Part shown: piece after piece, positions 33,903 through 41,517 of the stretch | Numbering within the stretch: position 1 is the stretch's first letter | How the letters are laid out: each line of letters begins with the position of its first letter | Assembly: GCA_001464505.1 (NCBI GenBank) | Contig: LNEH01000074.1 | Location: forward strand, 1-55,800 | Length of the DNA: 55,800 bases | Source of the DNA: Verrucomicrobia bacterium Ga0077533 | Lineage (GTDB): Bacteria; Verrucomicrobiota; Verrucomicrobiia; Opitutales; Opitutaceae | Direction: 5' to 3' | The notes under the pieces: model-generated | What the model was told of the DNA's origin: nothing | The model's database searches: none | What the model saw: the letters and a program-made list of their open reading frames with translations, nothing else | Translations under genes and position numbers: made by a program

Positions 33903-34475
33903 GTGGCCACACCTCCGAAGCACGACGCCAAAACGATCGACCAGGCGATCGCCCGCGTGGCTTCCGCGATTTCCCGACGTCACGCCAGTTCCGCCCACCT
34001 CCTGCTGCTGGGCATCGCCAACGGCGGCATCATCCTCGCCCAACGCCTCGCTGCGCAGTTGAAAAAATCCGGCCTGAAACCAGGGCTCGGCACCATCGAC
34101 ATCTCGTTTCACCGCGACGACATCGGCCGCAATCCCATCCCGAAGGAATTTTCCCCGACCATCATCCCACACGACGTGAACGGCGCGACCGTCATCCTCG
34201 TGGACGACGTGCTCCACTCCGGCCGCACGGTGAAGGCCGCGCTCGCCGAGCTCTTCGACCACGGCCGGCCCAGTTGTGTCGAGCTCGCCGTGCTGGTGGA
34301 CCGGGGTGGCCGCCGATTGCCCATCGCCGCGACCTACACCGGTCTCACCCTCGTCGCGGGTGATACGGAGAAAATCAAAGTCCGCCTCGACGCCGCGACC
34401 CCGGCCCGCGATACCCTTCTCACCGAATCAGTGGCCTCCGAATCGAAATCGTCGCGCCTTACCCCTGTCACTTGA
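33903..34475 (+). CDS. pyrR: PyrR-like uracil phosphoribosyltransferase/regulator
   Basis: A 190-residue type I phosphoribosyltransferase. The PRPP loop VILVDDVLHSGRTVKAAL is clear, with PyrR-type features GTIDISFHRDDI and ELAVLVDRGGRRLPI. PyrR proteins can bind pyr mRNA or act as uracil phosphoribosyltransferases. The start is a GTG at 33903. Position directly before pyrB and pyrC fits a regulatory role, but no clear anti-terminator structure is seen before pyrB. Confidence 0.87.
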   Translation: MATPPKHDAKTIDQAIARVASAISRRHASSAHLLLLGIANGGIILAQRLAAQLKKSGLKPGLGTIDISFHRDDIGRNPIPKEFSPTIIPHDVNGATVILVDDVLHSGRTVKAALAELFDHGRPSCVELAVLVDRGGRRLPIAATYTGLTLVAGDTEKIKVRLDAATPARDTLLTESVASESKSSRLTPVT

Positions 34476-34523
34476 GCCCTCAACCCTTTCACTCTCACTT
34501 TCCCTCTCCCCTCTCACTTCCGC

Positions 34524-35468
34524 ATGCCCTGGCATCGTAAACATCTTCTGACCATCGAGGAGCTCAGCCGCGCCGAGATCGAGCAGTTGCTCGCCACTGC
34601 CGGCGCGTTCCGCCGCATCCTCGAACGCAAGGTCAAGAAGATCCCCGCTCTCCGCGGCAAGACCATCGTCAACCTCTTCCTCGAGCCGAGCACCCGCACC
34701 CGCCTCTCCTTCGAGATGGCCGCCAAGCTCCTCAGCGCCGACGTCATCTCCTTCGACGCCGCCTCCTCCAGCACCAGCAAGGGCGAGACTCTGCGCGACA
34801 CCGCGCAGAACATTCAGGCGCTCAACGCCGACATGATTGTGCTGCGCCACTCCGCCAGCGGCTCCCCGCTTTACCTAAGCAAAGTCCTCGGCATCCCGGT
34901 CATCAACGCCGGCGACGGCGCGCACGAGCATCCCACGCAGGCGCTGCTTGATGTGTTCACGATGCGGGAAAAACTCGGCAATCTGAAGGGCCGCAAGGTG
35001 GTCATCCTCGGCGACATCCTCTTCAGCCGCGTCGCCCGCTCCAACATCCACGCCCTGACCAAGCTCGGCGCCGACGTCACCATCGTCGGCCCGTCCACCC
35101 TCGTGCCGCACTGGTTCGAGGCGATGGGCGTCAAGGTCTCGCACCACCTGCGTTCCGCCCTCGCCGACGCCGACGTGGTCATGCTCCTCCGCATCCAACA
35201 CGAACGGCAGGGTGTCAGCCACTTCCCCTCGCTCGGCGAATACACCAGCATGTTCGGCCTCAACTACACCCGCGCCGAGTGGATCAAACCCGACGCCATC
35301 ATCATGCACCCCGGCCCCATCAACCGCGGCGTCGAGATCGACAGCGACATCGCCGACTCCCCCCGCAGCGTCATCCTCCAGCAGGTGACCAACGGCATCG
35401 CCGTCCGCATGGCCGCCCTCTACCTCTGCGCCGGCGGCCAGCCGGAAAACGTGCTCACACCCGTTTGA
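34524..35468 (+). CDS. pyrB: Aspartate carbamoyltransferase catalytic subunit
   Basis: A 314-residue transcarbamoylase that condenses carbamoyl phosphate and aspartate. The carbamoyl phosphate motif FLEPSTRTRLSFE, the GDGAHEHPTQALLD segment and MHPGPINRGVEI identify it as ATCase rather than ornithine transcarbamoylase. It follows pyrR by 48 nt and precedes pyrC. A dispersed AAGCTCCAA repeat begins at its stop codon. No pyrI regulatory subunit is visible. Confidence 0.96.
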   Translation: MPWHRKHLLTIEELSRAEIEQLLATAGAFRRILERKVKKIPALRGKTIVNLFLEPSTRTRLSFEMAAKLLSADVISFDAASSSTSKGETLRDTAQNIQALNADMIVLRHSASGSPLYLSKVLGIPVINAGDGAHEHPTQALLDVFTMREKLGNLKGRKVVILGDILFSRVARSNIHALTKLGADVTIVGPSTLVPHWFEAMGVKVSHHLRSALADADVVMLLRIQHERQGVSHFPSLGEYTSMFGLNYTRAEWIKPDAIIMHPGPINRGVEIDSDIADSPRSVILQQVTNGIAVRMAALYLCAGGQPENVLTPV

Positions 35469-35595
35469 AACTCCAAGCTCCACCCACCAAGCTCCAAAGA
35501 ATTGCCAATGCCAGAAGCTCCAAACACCATTCAGTATTTTCCTGTTTTGACGCTTGAAGCTTCATTGGAGCTTGGATGTTGGCGCTTGGAGCTTT
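35467..35595. repeat. AAGCTCCAA inverted-repeat element, copy 2
   Basis: AACTCCAAGCTCC and related units at the left are inverted as TTGGAGCTTGGATGTTGGCG at the right. It shares sequence with 24500-24630 and fills the pyrB-pyrC spacer. Confidence 0.75.
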
Positions 35596-35605
35596 TACCC
35601 ACCTC

Positions 35606-36892
35606 ATGAGCAACTTGGTCATCAAAGGCGGAAGAGTCATCGACCCCGCCTCGAAGCGGGACAAGGTCGGCGACGTCTTCATCGCCGCCGGCAAGTTCGT
35701 CAAGTCTCTCACCGCCGCGCAGAAAAAAGACGCCCGCGTCATTGACGCCAAGGGCCTCGTCGTGTGCCCCGGCCTCGTGGACATCCACGTGCATTTTCGC
35801 GAGCCGGGCCAGACCCACAAGGAGACCATCCTCACCGGTTCGCAGGCCGCCGCCGCGGGCGGGTTCACCAGCGTCGTCTGCATGCCCAACACCTCGCCCG
35901 TCGTGGACAACGCCGGCACCGTCGCCCTCATCAAGTCCGTCGCCGCCACGGCCCCCGTCCACGTCTATCCCACCGGGTGCATCACCGTCGGCATGAAGGG
36001 CCAGCAGCTCGCCCCGCACGGCTCGCTCCAGAAAGCCGGCATCGTCGCCCTCACCGACGACGGCCTTTGCGTTCAGTCCAATGAGCTCATGCACCGCGCG
36101 GTCGAATACGCGAAGATGTTCGACCTGACCATCCTCGACCACTGTCAGGACGATTCCATGACGGAGAAGGCCGTGATGAACGAGGGCGTGGTCTCCACCC
36201 GTCTCGGGCTCAAGGGCTGGCCCCACGCCGCCGAGGACATCATCGTCGCCCGCAACATTATCCTCTCCAAATACACCGGCGCCCACATCCACATGCAGCA
36301 CATCACCTCGGCCCACTCGGTCGAGCTCATGCGCCGGGCGAAGCAGGACGGCATCAACGTCACGGCCGAGGCCACGCCGCACCACCTCGCGCTGACCGAG
36401 GAATCGCTCGGCACCTACGACACCCACTTCAAGATGAATCCGCCGCTGCGCACCGAGGCGGACCGTCGGGCCATCATCGCCGGCCTGCGCGACGGCACGC
36501 TCGACTGCATCGGCACCGACCACGCGCCGCACGCCCCCGAGGAAAAGGACTGCGAATTCGACTACGCCCCCAACGGCATCATCGGCCTCGAGACCGCCCT
36601 GCCCGTCTGCCTCGACGTTCTCGTGCAGAAAAACAAATTCAAGCTGCCGCACGTCATCGACCTCATGACGCGCAAGGCCGCCAACATCCTCAAGCTCCCC
36701 GCCGGCACGCTCGCCCCCGGCGCCACGGCCGATGTGTGCATCTTCGATCCCGCCGAGACCTGGCTCTACAAGACCTACGGCGGCTTCAGCAAATCCATCA
36801 ACTCCCCCTGGGATAACCGGCAGCTCACCGGCCGCGTGAAGACCACGATCGTCTCCGGCAAAGTCGTCTACGCCAATGGCAAGATGGTGTGA
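35606..36892 (+). CDS. pyrC: Dihydroorotase
   Basis: A 428-residue class I dihydroorotase (amidohydrolase fold), converting carbamoyl aspartate to dihydroorotate. Metal site VDIHVHFREPGQTHKE, substrate region AGGFTSVVCMPNTSPVVDN, ILDHCQDDSM, MQHITSAHSVELM and the catalytic aspartate in GTDHAPHAPEEKDC are all present. The chosen start MSNLVIKGGRVIDPA at 35606 avoids residues coded by the upstream repeat. Last recognisable gene of the pyr cluster. Confidence 0.96.
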   Translation: MSNLVIKGGRVIDPASKRDKVGDVFIAAGKFVKSLTAAQKKDARVIDAKGLVVCPGLVDIHVHFREPGQTHKETILTGSQAAAAGGFTSVVCMPNTSPVVDNAGTVALIKSVAATAPVHVYPTGCITVGMKGQQLAPHGSLQKAGIVALTDDGLCVQSNELMHRAVEYAKMFDLTILDHCQDDSMTEKAVMNEGVVSTRLGLKGWPHAAEDIIVARNIILSKYTGAHIHMQHITSAHSVELMRRAKQDGINVTAEATPHHLALTEESLGTYDTHFKMNPPLRTEADRRAIIAGLRDGTLDCIGTDHAPHAPEEKDCEFDYAPNGIIGLETALPVCLDVLVQKNKFKLPHVIDLMTRKAANILKLPAGTLAPGATADVCIFDPAETWLYKTYGGFSKSINSPWDNRQLTGRVKTTIVSGKVVYANGKMV

Positions 36893-36932
36893 AGGATTGA
36901 TCGGATCGCACTATTAAGGTAAAGAAAAACTC

Positions 36933-37220
36933 ATGCCCATTACGGACCCAGTTCAGAGAGTCGATTACATAAGACGCATGGTATCGTTAGTAGACCATTC
37001 ATCGACTGCATCCAGCATGTCGCCCGCGTTTGATAATATCCGAAGTGATCTCTCAGTGATAAAAACCGATGATGTTAGAAATGAAGCTGAAAGATTATTT
37101 CGATGGGTAACCGGATCAATCCACGTCCTCGAACGAGATCCAGCAAATTACCCGAAAACACTTCGAAAGGCGCTTGGTGATTTAGCAGACTACTTGGAGG
37201 TTCATGACAAAAACTCCTAA
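36933..37220 (+). CDS. Small protein of unknown function (95 aa)
   Basis: No family recognised. The protein is charged and helical by eye: IRSDLSVIKTDDVRNEAERLFRWV and PKTLRKALGDLADYLEVHDK. Base composition is clearly more AT-rich than in the neighbouring pyr genes, as for the next two genes, suggesting acquisition from elsewhere. The stop is followed by CTAACAAGCGTTAGCCGAC, which resembles one half of an integron attC site. Confidence 0.55.
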   Translation: MPITDPVQRVDYIRRMVSLVDHSSTASSMSPAFDNIRSDLSVIKTDDVRNEAERLFRWVTGSIHVLERDPANYPKTLRKALGDLADYLEVHDKNS

Positions 37221-37273
37221 CAAGCGTTAGCCGACATCCGCCTACCAAGAAGCTTCGGTGAGCCATTTTTATT

Positions 37274-37759
37274 ATGAATAGAACCGCGAAAATAATTCTC
37301 GTTGCTGCGATAAGCGGCATGTTATTCGCATCCGGGCCTGGATGCTCGACGCCACGTATCAATTCTGGTGTGATCCAAGTCTCGCCTGGAATATACATGA
37401 TAGCCACGTCTGGGCACTTCACGACGGACCTCGCGACACTGAAGGAGGTTGTCTTCCGTGATGCGAATGCTTTCGCGAAATCTCAAAACAAAGCAATGAT
37501 ATCGATCTCAACCAAGGAAGTAGAAAGGACGATGTCGCAGAATCCATCTTTCGAACTTCAGTTTCGACTTGCAGAACTCAACGATTCGTCGACTGCGGGT
37601 GGGCATTTGGTCCCTCGCGCCGACGTTGTTATCGAAAAGACGGAGGAAAGGAAGCCTGACCTATATACTGAACTCATGAAGCTGGATGACCTCCGAAAGA
37701 AAGGTGTCATCACGGAGGAAGAATTTGCTGCGCAGAAGAAGCGGTTGTTCGAGAAGTAA
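37274..37759 (+). CDS. Predicted lipoprotein with C-terminal SHOCT-like segment
   Basis: A 161-residue protein. The N-terminus MNRTAKIILVAAISGMLFAS then GPGCSTP gives a signal peptide with a possible lipidation Cys24, although the box is weak (GPGC). The central domain has SPGIYMIATSGHFTTDLATLKEVVFRDANAFAKSQNKAMI. The last 30 residues, ELMKLDDLRKKGVITEEEFAAQKKRLFEK, match the SHOCT oligomerisation motif. AT-rich like its neighbours. The stop is 2 nt before the next gene, so the two are co-transcribed. Function unknown. Confidence 0.7.
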   Translation: MNRTAKIILVAAISGMLFASGPGCSTPRINSGVIQVSPGIYMIATSGHFTTDLATLKEVVFRDANAFAKSQNKAMISISTKEVERTMSQNPSFELQFRLAELNDSSTAGGHLVPRADVVIEKTEERKPDLYTELMKLDDLRKKGVITEEEFAAQKKRLFEK

Positions 37760-37761
37760 AG

Positions 37762-38442
37762 ATGACCGAACAAGGCGGCACCGATATACAAAATACTCTT
37801 CCCATGGAATCTGGCGATCGACTCCAGATTATCCGCGATGTAATCTACCTCGCTGGTCAGATGCTTCATGCGGAGCGCTGTGTAGATCGAGTCGGTTATC
37901 TCGTGTTCTACTATGAGCGATGGGCACCTCCGAATGCTGTCCGACTGACATCCGGCGAGGAGAAATTCTTTAGTAATGCAATTCTTGAGACGTTCTTAGT
38001 GAGCTACCGAAATTTACTGGACTTTTTTCATCGTCCCAAGCGCCAGAGAGGAAATCCTCATCGGGATTCCATTGCTGAGTTCGATTTTAATTTTCGGAAG
38101 GAACTGGTGCCGGATACCGATGGTGAATTCTCCCGAGTTTCCAAGCATTTGGCTCATCTGTCCGAAGTTCGCAGAGTCAGGGATAGCAATGAGACTTGGG
38201 ATCTAACCTCTACTTTGATCGCCTGTCGCCCGACCATTAAAGAATTTCTAGCCCATTGCGTAAGCAATTACTCCGAGCTATGCACGCCGCTTCAACCACA
38301 AATCACTCACCTCGTAAGCGAATTAGAGCTTCTCGGAACGACAGAGCATTTCATTACTCACAAGCACGTGAGTGCGAGCCCGTTTATGGCGCATGCCGCA
38401 GCGACTAGCATTTCGATACCACCGCCAGTAGGCCGATCCTAG
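37762..38442 (+). CDS. Unknown protein with HEPN-like Rx6H motif
   Basis: A 226-residue, mainly helical protein without clear relatives that I can name. Residues R125 to H132 read RVSKHLAH, an R-x6-H pattern, in a helix following a YRNLLDFFHRPKRQRG segment. This arrangement resembles a group of uncharacterised HEPN-like proteins with xNKxxAHLT-type motifs. HEPN proteins are often RNases in toxin or defence systems. The gene is AT-rich and follows the SHOCT lipoprotein gene by 2 nt. The HEPN idea is an inference from one motif. Confidence 0.6.
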   Translation: MTEQGGTDIQNTLPMESGDRLQIIRDVIYLAGQMLHAERCVDRVGYLVFYYERWAPPNAVRLTSGEEKFFSNAILETFLVSYRNLLDFFHRPKRQRGNPHRDSIAEFDFNFRKELVPDTDGEFSRVSKHLAHLSEVRRVRDSNETWDLTSTLIACRPTIKEFLAHCVSNYSELCTPLQPQITHLVSELELLGTTEHFITHKHVSASPFMAHAAATSISIPPPVGRS

Positions 38443-38486
38443 GACGTCAGGCCTGATTCTTGACCAGCAGCCCGCGAGCCCGGCCC

Positions 38487-38552
38487 CCACCACCCGGCCC
38501 CGCGGACCCCGTCTCTCCGCCGCCGATTGCCAAGCTTGCCCCGCCGGCCCGG
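38487..38552. repeat. CCACCACCCGGCC repeat, copy 1
   Basis: CCACCACCCGGCCCCGCGGA, then GTCTCTCCGCCGCCGATT and CAAGCTTGCCCCGCCGGCCC. The same unit, nearly identical and in the same orientation, lies at 39181-39245. The MazEF-like pair sits exactly between the two. Confidence 0.75.
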
Positions 38553-38555
38553 CCA

Positions 38556-38894
38556 TCAACCCAGTCCGAGAAACGCCCGCACCTTGCGTTGGATTTCCTG
38601 CCGCCGGTTGAAAGTCACCGCTCCGGCGCTGCGCAGGATGGCGCTCTTTCGAGCCACAAAGACCAGCGAACAGTCCACCAGCGTCAGAAACTCAAGCCCC
38701 TCGGCACTGTTGAGAACGACGTGGTGGGCTCCGACGCTTTGGGCCGGCTGCTTCTTGGTGCCGACCAGCACGTTTATCCGGTCCTGCTTGGTGTCATCCA
38801 GAATACCCTCGTGGGAGAGGACAATGCCAGGATGCCCCGTCGCGTCGTTCGGTTCGACCCGCACAAACACCACATCCCAGCGCCGCAGCTTCAC
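38556..38894 (-). CDS. PemK/MazF-family toxin
   Basis: A 112-residue protein of the MazF/PemK/CcdB fold: MKLRRWDVVFVRVEPNDATGHPGIVLSHEG, then INVLVGTKK and a C-terminal LTLVDCSLVFVARKSAI strand region. The classic VRPGDVVLV-like start is modified to LRRWDVVFV. MazF toxins are sequence-specific mRNA interferases. It starts with a GTG that overlaps the antitoxin stop codon. Flanked by direct repeats at 38487-38552 and 39181-39245. Confidence 0.8.
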   Translation of the reverse strand: MKLRRWDVVFVRVEPNDATGHPGIVLSHEGILDDTKQDRINVLVGTKKQPAQSVGAHHVVLNSAEGLEFLTLVDCSLVFVARKSAILRSAGAVTFNRRQEIQRKVRAFLGLG

Positions 38895-39109
38895 AGGGTT
38901 TCCCCGAAGGTGTTGTGTAGTTTGATCTCCGCCGCCGTGAGCTTCAGGCTGCCCGGCGGGGCCGGGGGCACATCCTCGTTCAGTTCATAGGGCGAGATCT
39001 GCACGGCCCCTTCGCGCGTCTCGACGATCACCGGATTGCGGGTCTTGAGCACCTTGCGGGTAACCCGGCCGAAACTCGCCCGGGCTTTGGCAGCAGTCAG
39101 CGTTTGCAT
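38891..39109 (-). CDS. Antitoxin partner of the MazF-like toxin
   Basis: A 72-residue protein, MQTLTAAKARASFGRVTRKVLKTRNPVIVETREGAVQISPYELNED, with the Phd-like pattern of a small DNA-binding N-terminus followed by a tail. It precedes and overlaps the toxin gene by four bases, the usual antitoxin-toxin coupling. Pairing of a Phd-type antitoxin with a MazF-type toxin is somewhat mixed, but such combinations occur. Confidence 0.72.
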   Translation of the reverse strand: MQTLTAAKARASFGRVTRKVLKTRNPVIVETREGAVQISPYELNEDVPPAPPGSLKLTAAEIKLHNTFGETL

Positions 39110-39180
39110 GAATCCGAACTAATTCCTGTCCGCCGATGGGTCAAGGGCAGGCTTGAGGTTCTTTCCCGAAAACCCGGCCG

Positions 39181-39245
39181 CCACCACCCGGCCGCGCAGA
39201 CCCCGTCTCTCCGCCGCCGATTTCCCAAGCTTGCCCCGCCGGCCC
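39181..39245. repeat. CCACCACCCGGCC repeat, copy 2
   Basis: The second copy of the unit at 38487-38552, same orientation, directly upstream of the mazE-like gene and upstream of the addiction module at 39305. It contains an AAGCTTG core within CCCAAGCTTGCCCCGCC. Confidence 0.75.
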
Positions 39246-39304
39246 CTCCTCCAAGCCCCCACCGCGCAGTTGCCTCCGGCCCGAAAATCTGCACCGTTCC
39301 CGCC

Positions 39305-39583
39305 ATGAGCATGACCGTTGACCAGATCGTCCGGGAAACCCGGGCCTTGCCCGATGACGTGGTGGCCGAAGTGGTGGATCGCATTTTGTTGGAGATGCAT
39401 GGCCGTCCTGATGCCGCACAGGCCCAGGCTTGGTCAGAGACAGTGCAGAGGCGCGTGGCGGAAATCCGCAGCGGCCAGGTCGAGGGCATCCCCGGCGAGG
39501 TGACGGCGGCCAAAATCCGCCGGATCGTGGGCCGGCGAAACCGCACGCCTTCCATCCGGAAGCCGACGCGGAGTATGCCGTAG
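39305..39583 (+). CDS. Addiction-module antitoxin (TIGR02574-like)
   Basis: The N-terminal 75 residues, MSMTVDQIVRETRALPDDVVAEVVDRILLEM ... RRVAEIRSGQVEGIPGEV, match the small antitoxins that precede RelE/ParE toxins. In that family the protein ends soon after a xxRIxGR-like segment. Here it continues in frame with RNRTPSIRKPTRSMP, which overlaps the toxin reading frame. It looks as if a few bases that carried the antitoxin stop and toxin start were lost near 39530-39545. Confidence 0.75.
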   Translation: MSMTVDQIVRETRALPDDVVAEVVDRILLEMHGRPDAAQAQAWSETVQRRVAEIRSGQVEGIPGEVTAAKIRRIVGRRNRTPSIRKPTRSMP

Positions 39584-39831
39584 CAGCCGAGCAATACGCC
39601 GGACTGGGAGCTGACTTGGGCCGACGCTTTTACGACGAAATCGAACGGCTGATCGCCATCATCAAGGAAGGTCCTCATCGCTTCCGGGAGTATGACCCTC
39701 CGGCACGGCGGCTGCTGGCCAAGGGCTTCCCCTTTGCGGTGGTTTACCTGAACGAGCCGGATCGGATTTGGATCGTGGCCGTGATGCCGCTGCATCGTGA
39801 TCCCGATTACTGGAAACACCGTTTGCCTTGA
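39430..39831 (+). CDS. RelE/ParE-family toxin, start codon apparently lost
   Basis: The toxin domain runs from about 39532: KPHAFHPEADAEYAVAAEQYAG, FYDEIERLIAIIKEGPHRFREYDPPARRLL, FPFAVVYLNEPDRIWIVAVMPLHRDPDYWKHRLP, a standard ParE/RelE fold. The only start codon in frame is a TTG at 39430 deep inside the antitoxin, which would add about 35 unnatural residues. The expected start just before KPHAFH is missing, in line with a small deletion at the antitoxin-toxin junction. The domain identity is safe, the 5-prime end is not. Confidence 0.72.
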   Translation: MVRDSAEARGGNPQRPGRGHPRRGDGGQNPPDRGPAKPHAFHPEADAEYAVAAEQYAGLGADLGRRFYDEIERLIAIIKEGPHRFREYDPPARRLLAKGFPFAVVYLNEPDRIWIVAVMPLHRDPDYWKHRLP

Positions 39832-39867
39832 AACCTGCTGAGCCCGTAGGTAAGTGCTCATTGTCCG

Positions 39868-40086
39868 ATGAAACCCGAAGACAGCTATCGCTTGTTTGTC
39901 CGCTGGAGCGAGGAAGACCGCGCCTATGTCGGCCATTGCCCCGATCTCTTCCCGTGGGGCGGCGTGTGCCATGGCACCACCGAGGAGGCCGCCTACCGTA
40001 AACTTCACATCGGCTACTTCCGGCGCCGGCCGGCGGACTACGCGCAGGCCAATCGCGCCCTGATCAACCTCGCCCCAGTGCGTTGA
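39868..40086 (+). CDS. HicB-like small protein
   Basis: A 72-residue protein starting MKPEDSYRLFVRWSEEDRAYVGHCPDLFPWGGVCHGTTEEAA, which is the HicB-type RNase-H-like fold seen in antitoxins. After about residue 43 the sequence (RKLHIGYFRRRPADYAQANRAL) departs from the usual pattern and no HicA toxin gene is adjacent. It follows the ParE-like toxin by 36 nt and may be a decayed module or a solitary HicB. Confidence 0.6.
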   Translation: MKPEDSYRLFVRWSEEDRAYVGHCPDLFPWGGVCHGTTEEAAYRKLHIGYFRRRPADYAQANRALINLAPVR

Positions 40087-40146
40087 CAAAACAGGCTGCT
40101 CACACCTTTCAGTGGATCGTCGTTGAACTCAGACGGCTGAAGAGGG

Positions 40147-40355
40147 GGAACCACTAATGAGTTTCGCCAAAGGCGAAACTTGGTTCATCTCCTCCGACTA
40201 ATCGTCTCCGGTCCAGGTCTTGGGGTCTGCTGATCGCAGACCGGGAGCAATCTCGCCGGCAATTAGCCGACACCCCGGATCCCCGCAGCGGTGACGATTA
40301 GTCAGCGCACCTCTTCATGGATTCATCCTTTGATGAATCCATTAGTGGTTCAACC
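40147..40355. repeat. Element with AACCACTAATG inverted ends
   Basis: GGAACCACTAATGAG at 40147 and CATTAGTGGTTCAACC ending near 40355 are inverted. Inside are the hairpins GTTTCGCCAAAGGCGAAAC and GGATTCATCCTTTGATGAATCC. The left arm matches the reverse complement of 10-43. No ORF is convincing. Confidence 0.65.
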
Positions 40356-40644
40356 CTCCGAACGGCTGGCGCTGGGCTGATCGCTTTCCACTGAAACAAC
40401 GAGAACCCTGTTTTATCTGGTGCCCAAGACCGCATGCACTCCACCTCTGGGCAGTGTCAGCCTCGAACGCCGCCGGCTCATTGGCCGCAAGATCAACGAA
40501 GTGCTGCGCCTGCCCCGCTGAGAGACCATAGAAGTCGAGCGGGTTGCCGACACGCGTTCGGCCCGACAGGCGAACTCAAGTAAACCACCCGGGTCTTTCG
40601 GGTTGGTTTTTGCGGCGGAGCCCGCCAAGGATGGGGGCGCCTTC
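40356..40644. other. Non-coding region upstream of the CPBP gene
   Basis: Nothing is firmly recognised. A short plus-strand stretch ending near 40521 reads LERRRLIGRKINEVLRLPR followed by a stop, which looks like the tail of a vanished protein gene. The promoter of the CPBP-thiL pair is presumably here. Confidence 0.35.
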
Positions 40645-41517
40645 ATGCCCACCGAGCCCGCCCAGTTAGCCATCGCCCTCTTCGAAATCTGTCTGCTGCT
40701 CTCCGGCGCCGGGCTGGGACTCTGGCTGGTGTTCAGCCCCGTCGCCCGCGCCCGCTGGCTCAGCACCAACGCGTTGCCCGCCAACCCGGTCGCCCTTCCT
40801 GATTTCATCCTCATGGCGGTGCTGATCTTCCTCAGCGGTTTCGGTTTTCAGGCGGCCGCCCAACTCTGGCTCGGTCCGGTCATCGCCCGCTCCGCCGACC
40901 AACAAGGGCTCGCGCTCTTTGCCTACAGCGTGGCCAACTACACGGGCGCGTTCGTAGCGTGGCGGCTGCTTTTCCCCTCGTTGCGCCGCACGTGGCTGAT
41001 CGGCTCGGAGCCGGTTCCGCCGGTCCCATCACCTCCCGCGCTTCCGTGGGATCGGGTGATGCGCCACGCCGCCGGCACCCTGCTGGTCGCCCTGCCCGCG
41101 CTCATACCGGTAAGCCTCGGTTGGACCGCCCTCCTTGAGACAGTGAATCTTCCCCACACCCCGCAGGACGTCATCGCGATTTTCACGAACACGCGTTCAC
41201 CCTTTGTCATCGCCGGCATGCTGCTCGTGGCCTGTGTGCTCGCTCCGATCTACGAAGAGCTGCTCTTCCGCGCCGGGCTTTACCGTTTTTGCCGGCACAG
41301 GCTGGGTCGCGGCTGGGCGCTCGTCATCAGCGGTGTCTGCTTTGGCGCGCTGCACGGCAACTGGGCCGGCTTCCTCCCCCTGGCCATGCTGGGCATGGGA
41401 CTTGCGCTGGCCTATGAGGCCACGGGTTCCATCCGCGTTCCGATCATCGCCCACGGCTTGTTCAACCTGAACACGGTGCTCATTCTGCTGTCGGGCCTGC
41501 CCCACACTATGCGATGA
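40645..41517 (+). CDS. CPBP-family intramembrane metalloprotease
   Basis: A 290-residue polytopic membrane protein of the CPBP (CAAX protease and bacteriocin-processing, Abi) family. Conserved motif 1 is EELLFRAGLYR, motif 2 FGALHGNWAGFLPLAMLGM and motif 3 RVPIIAHGLFNLN; these supply the Glu and His residues of the metal site. About eight hydrophobic helices. It overlaps the thiL start by ATGA. Substrate unknown; possible roles include protein maturation or self-immunity. Confidence 0.88.
   Translation: MPTEPAQLAIALFEICLLLSGAGLGLWLVFSPVARARWLSTNALPANPVALPDFILMAVLIFLSGFGFQAAAQLWLGPVIARSADQQGLALFAYSVANYTGAFVAWRLLFPSLRRTWLIGSEPVPPVPSPPALPWDRVMRHAAGTLLVALPALIPVSLGWTALLETVNLPHTPQDVIAIFTNTRSPFVIAGMLLVACVLAPIYEELLFRAGLYRFCRHRLGRGWALVISGVCFGALHGNWAGFLPLAMLGMGLALAYEATGSIRVPIIAHGLFNLNTVLILLSGLPHTMR

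Noticed and set aside
38460-38990. Plus-strand ORF across the mazF region
   Set aside because: It starts inside the CCACCACCCGGCC repeat and is antisense to the recognised MazF fold.
40440-40600. Possible gene remnant ending LERRRLIGRKINEVLRLPR
   Set aside because: It is too short to identify and has no intact start. Mentioned in the feature list only as a possible relic.
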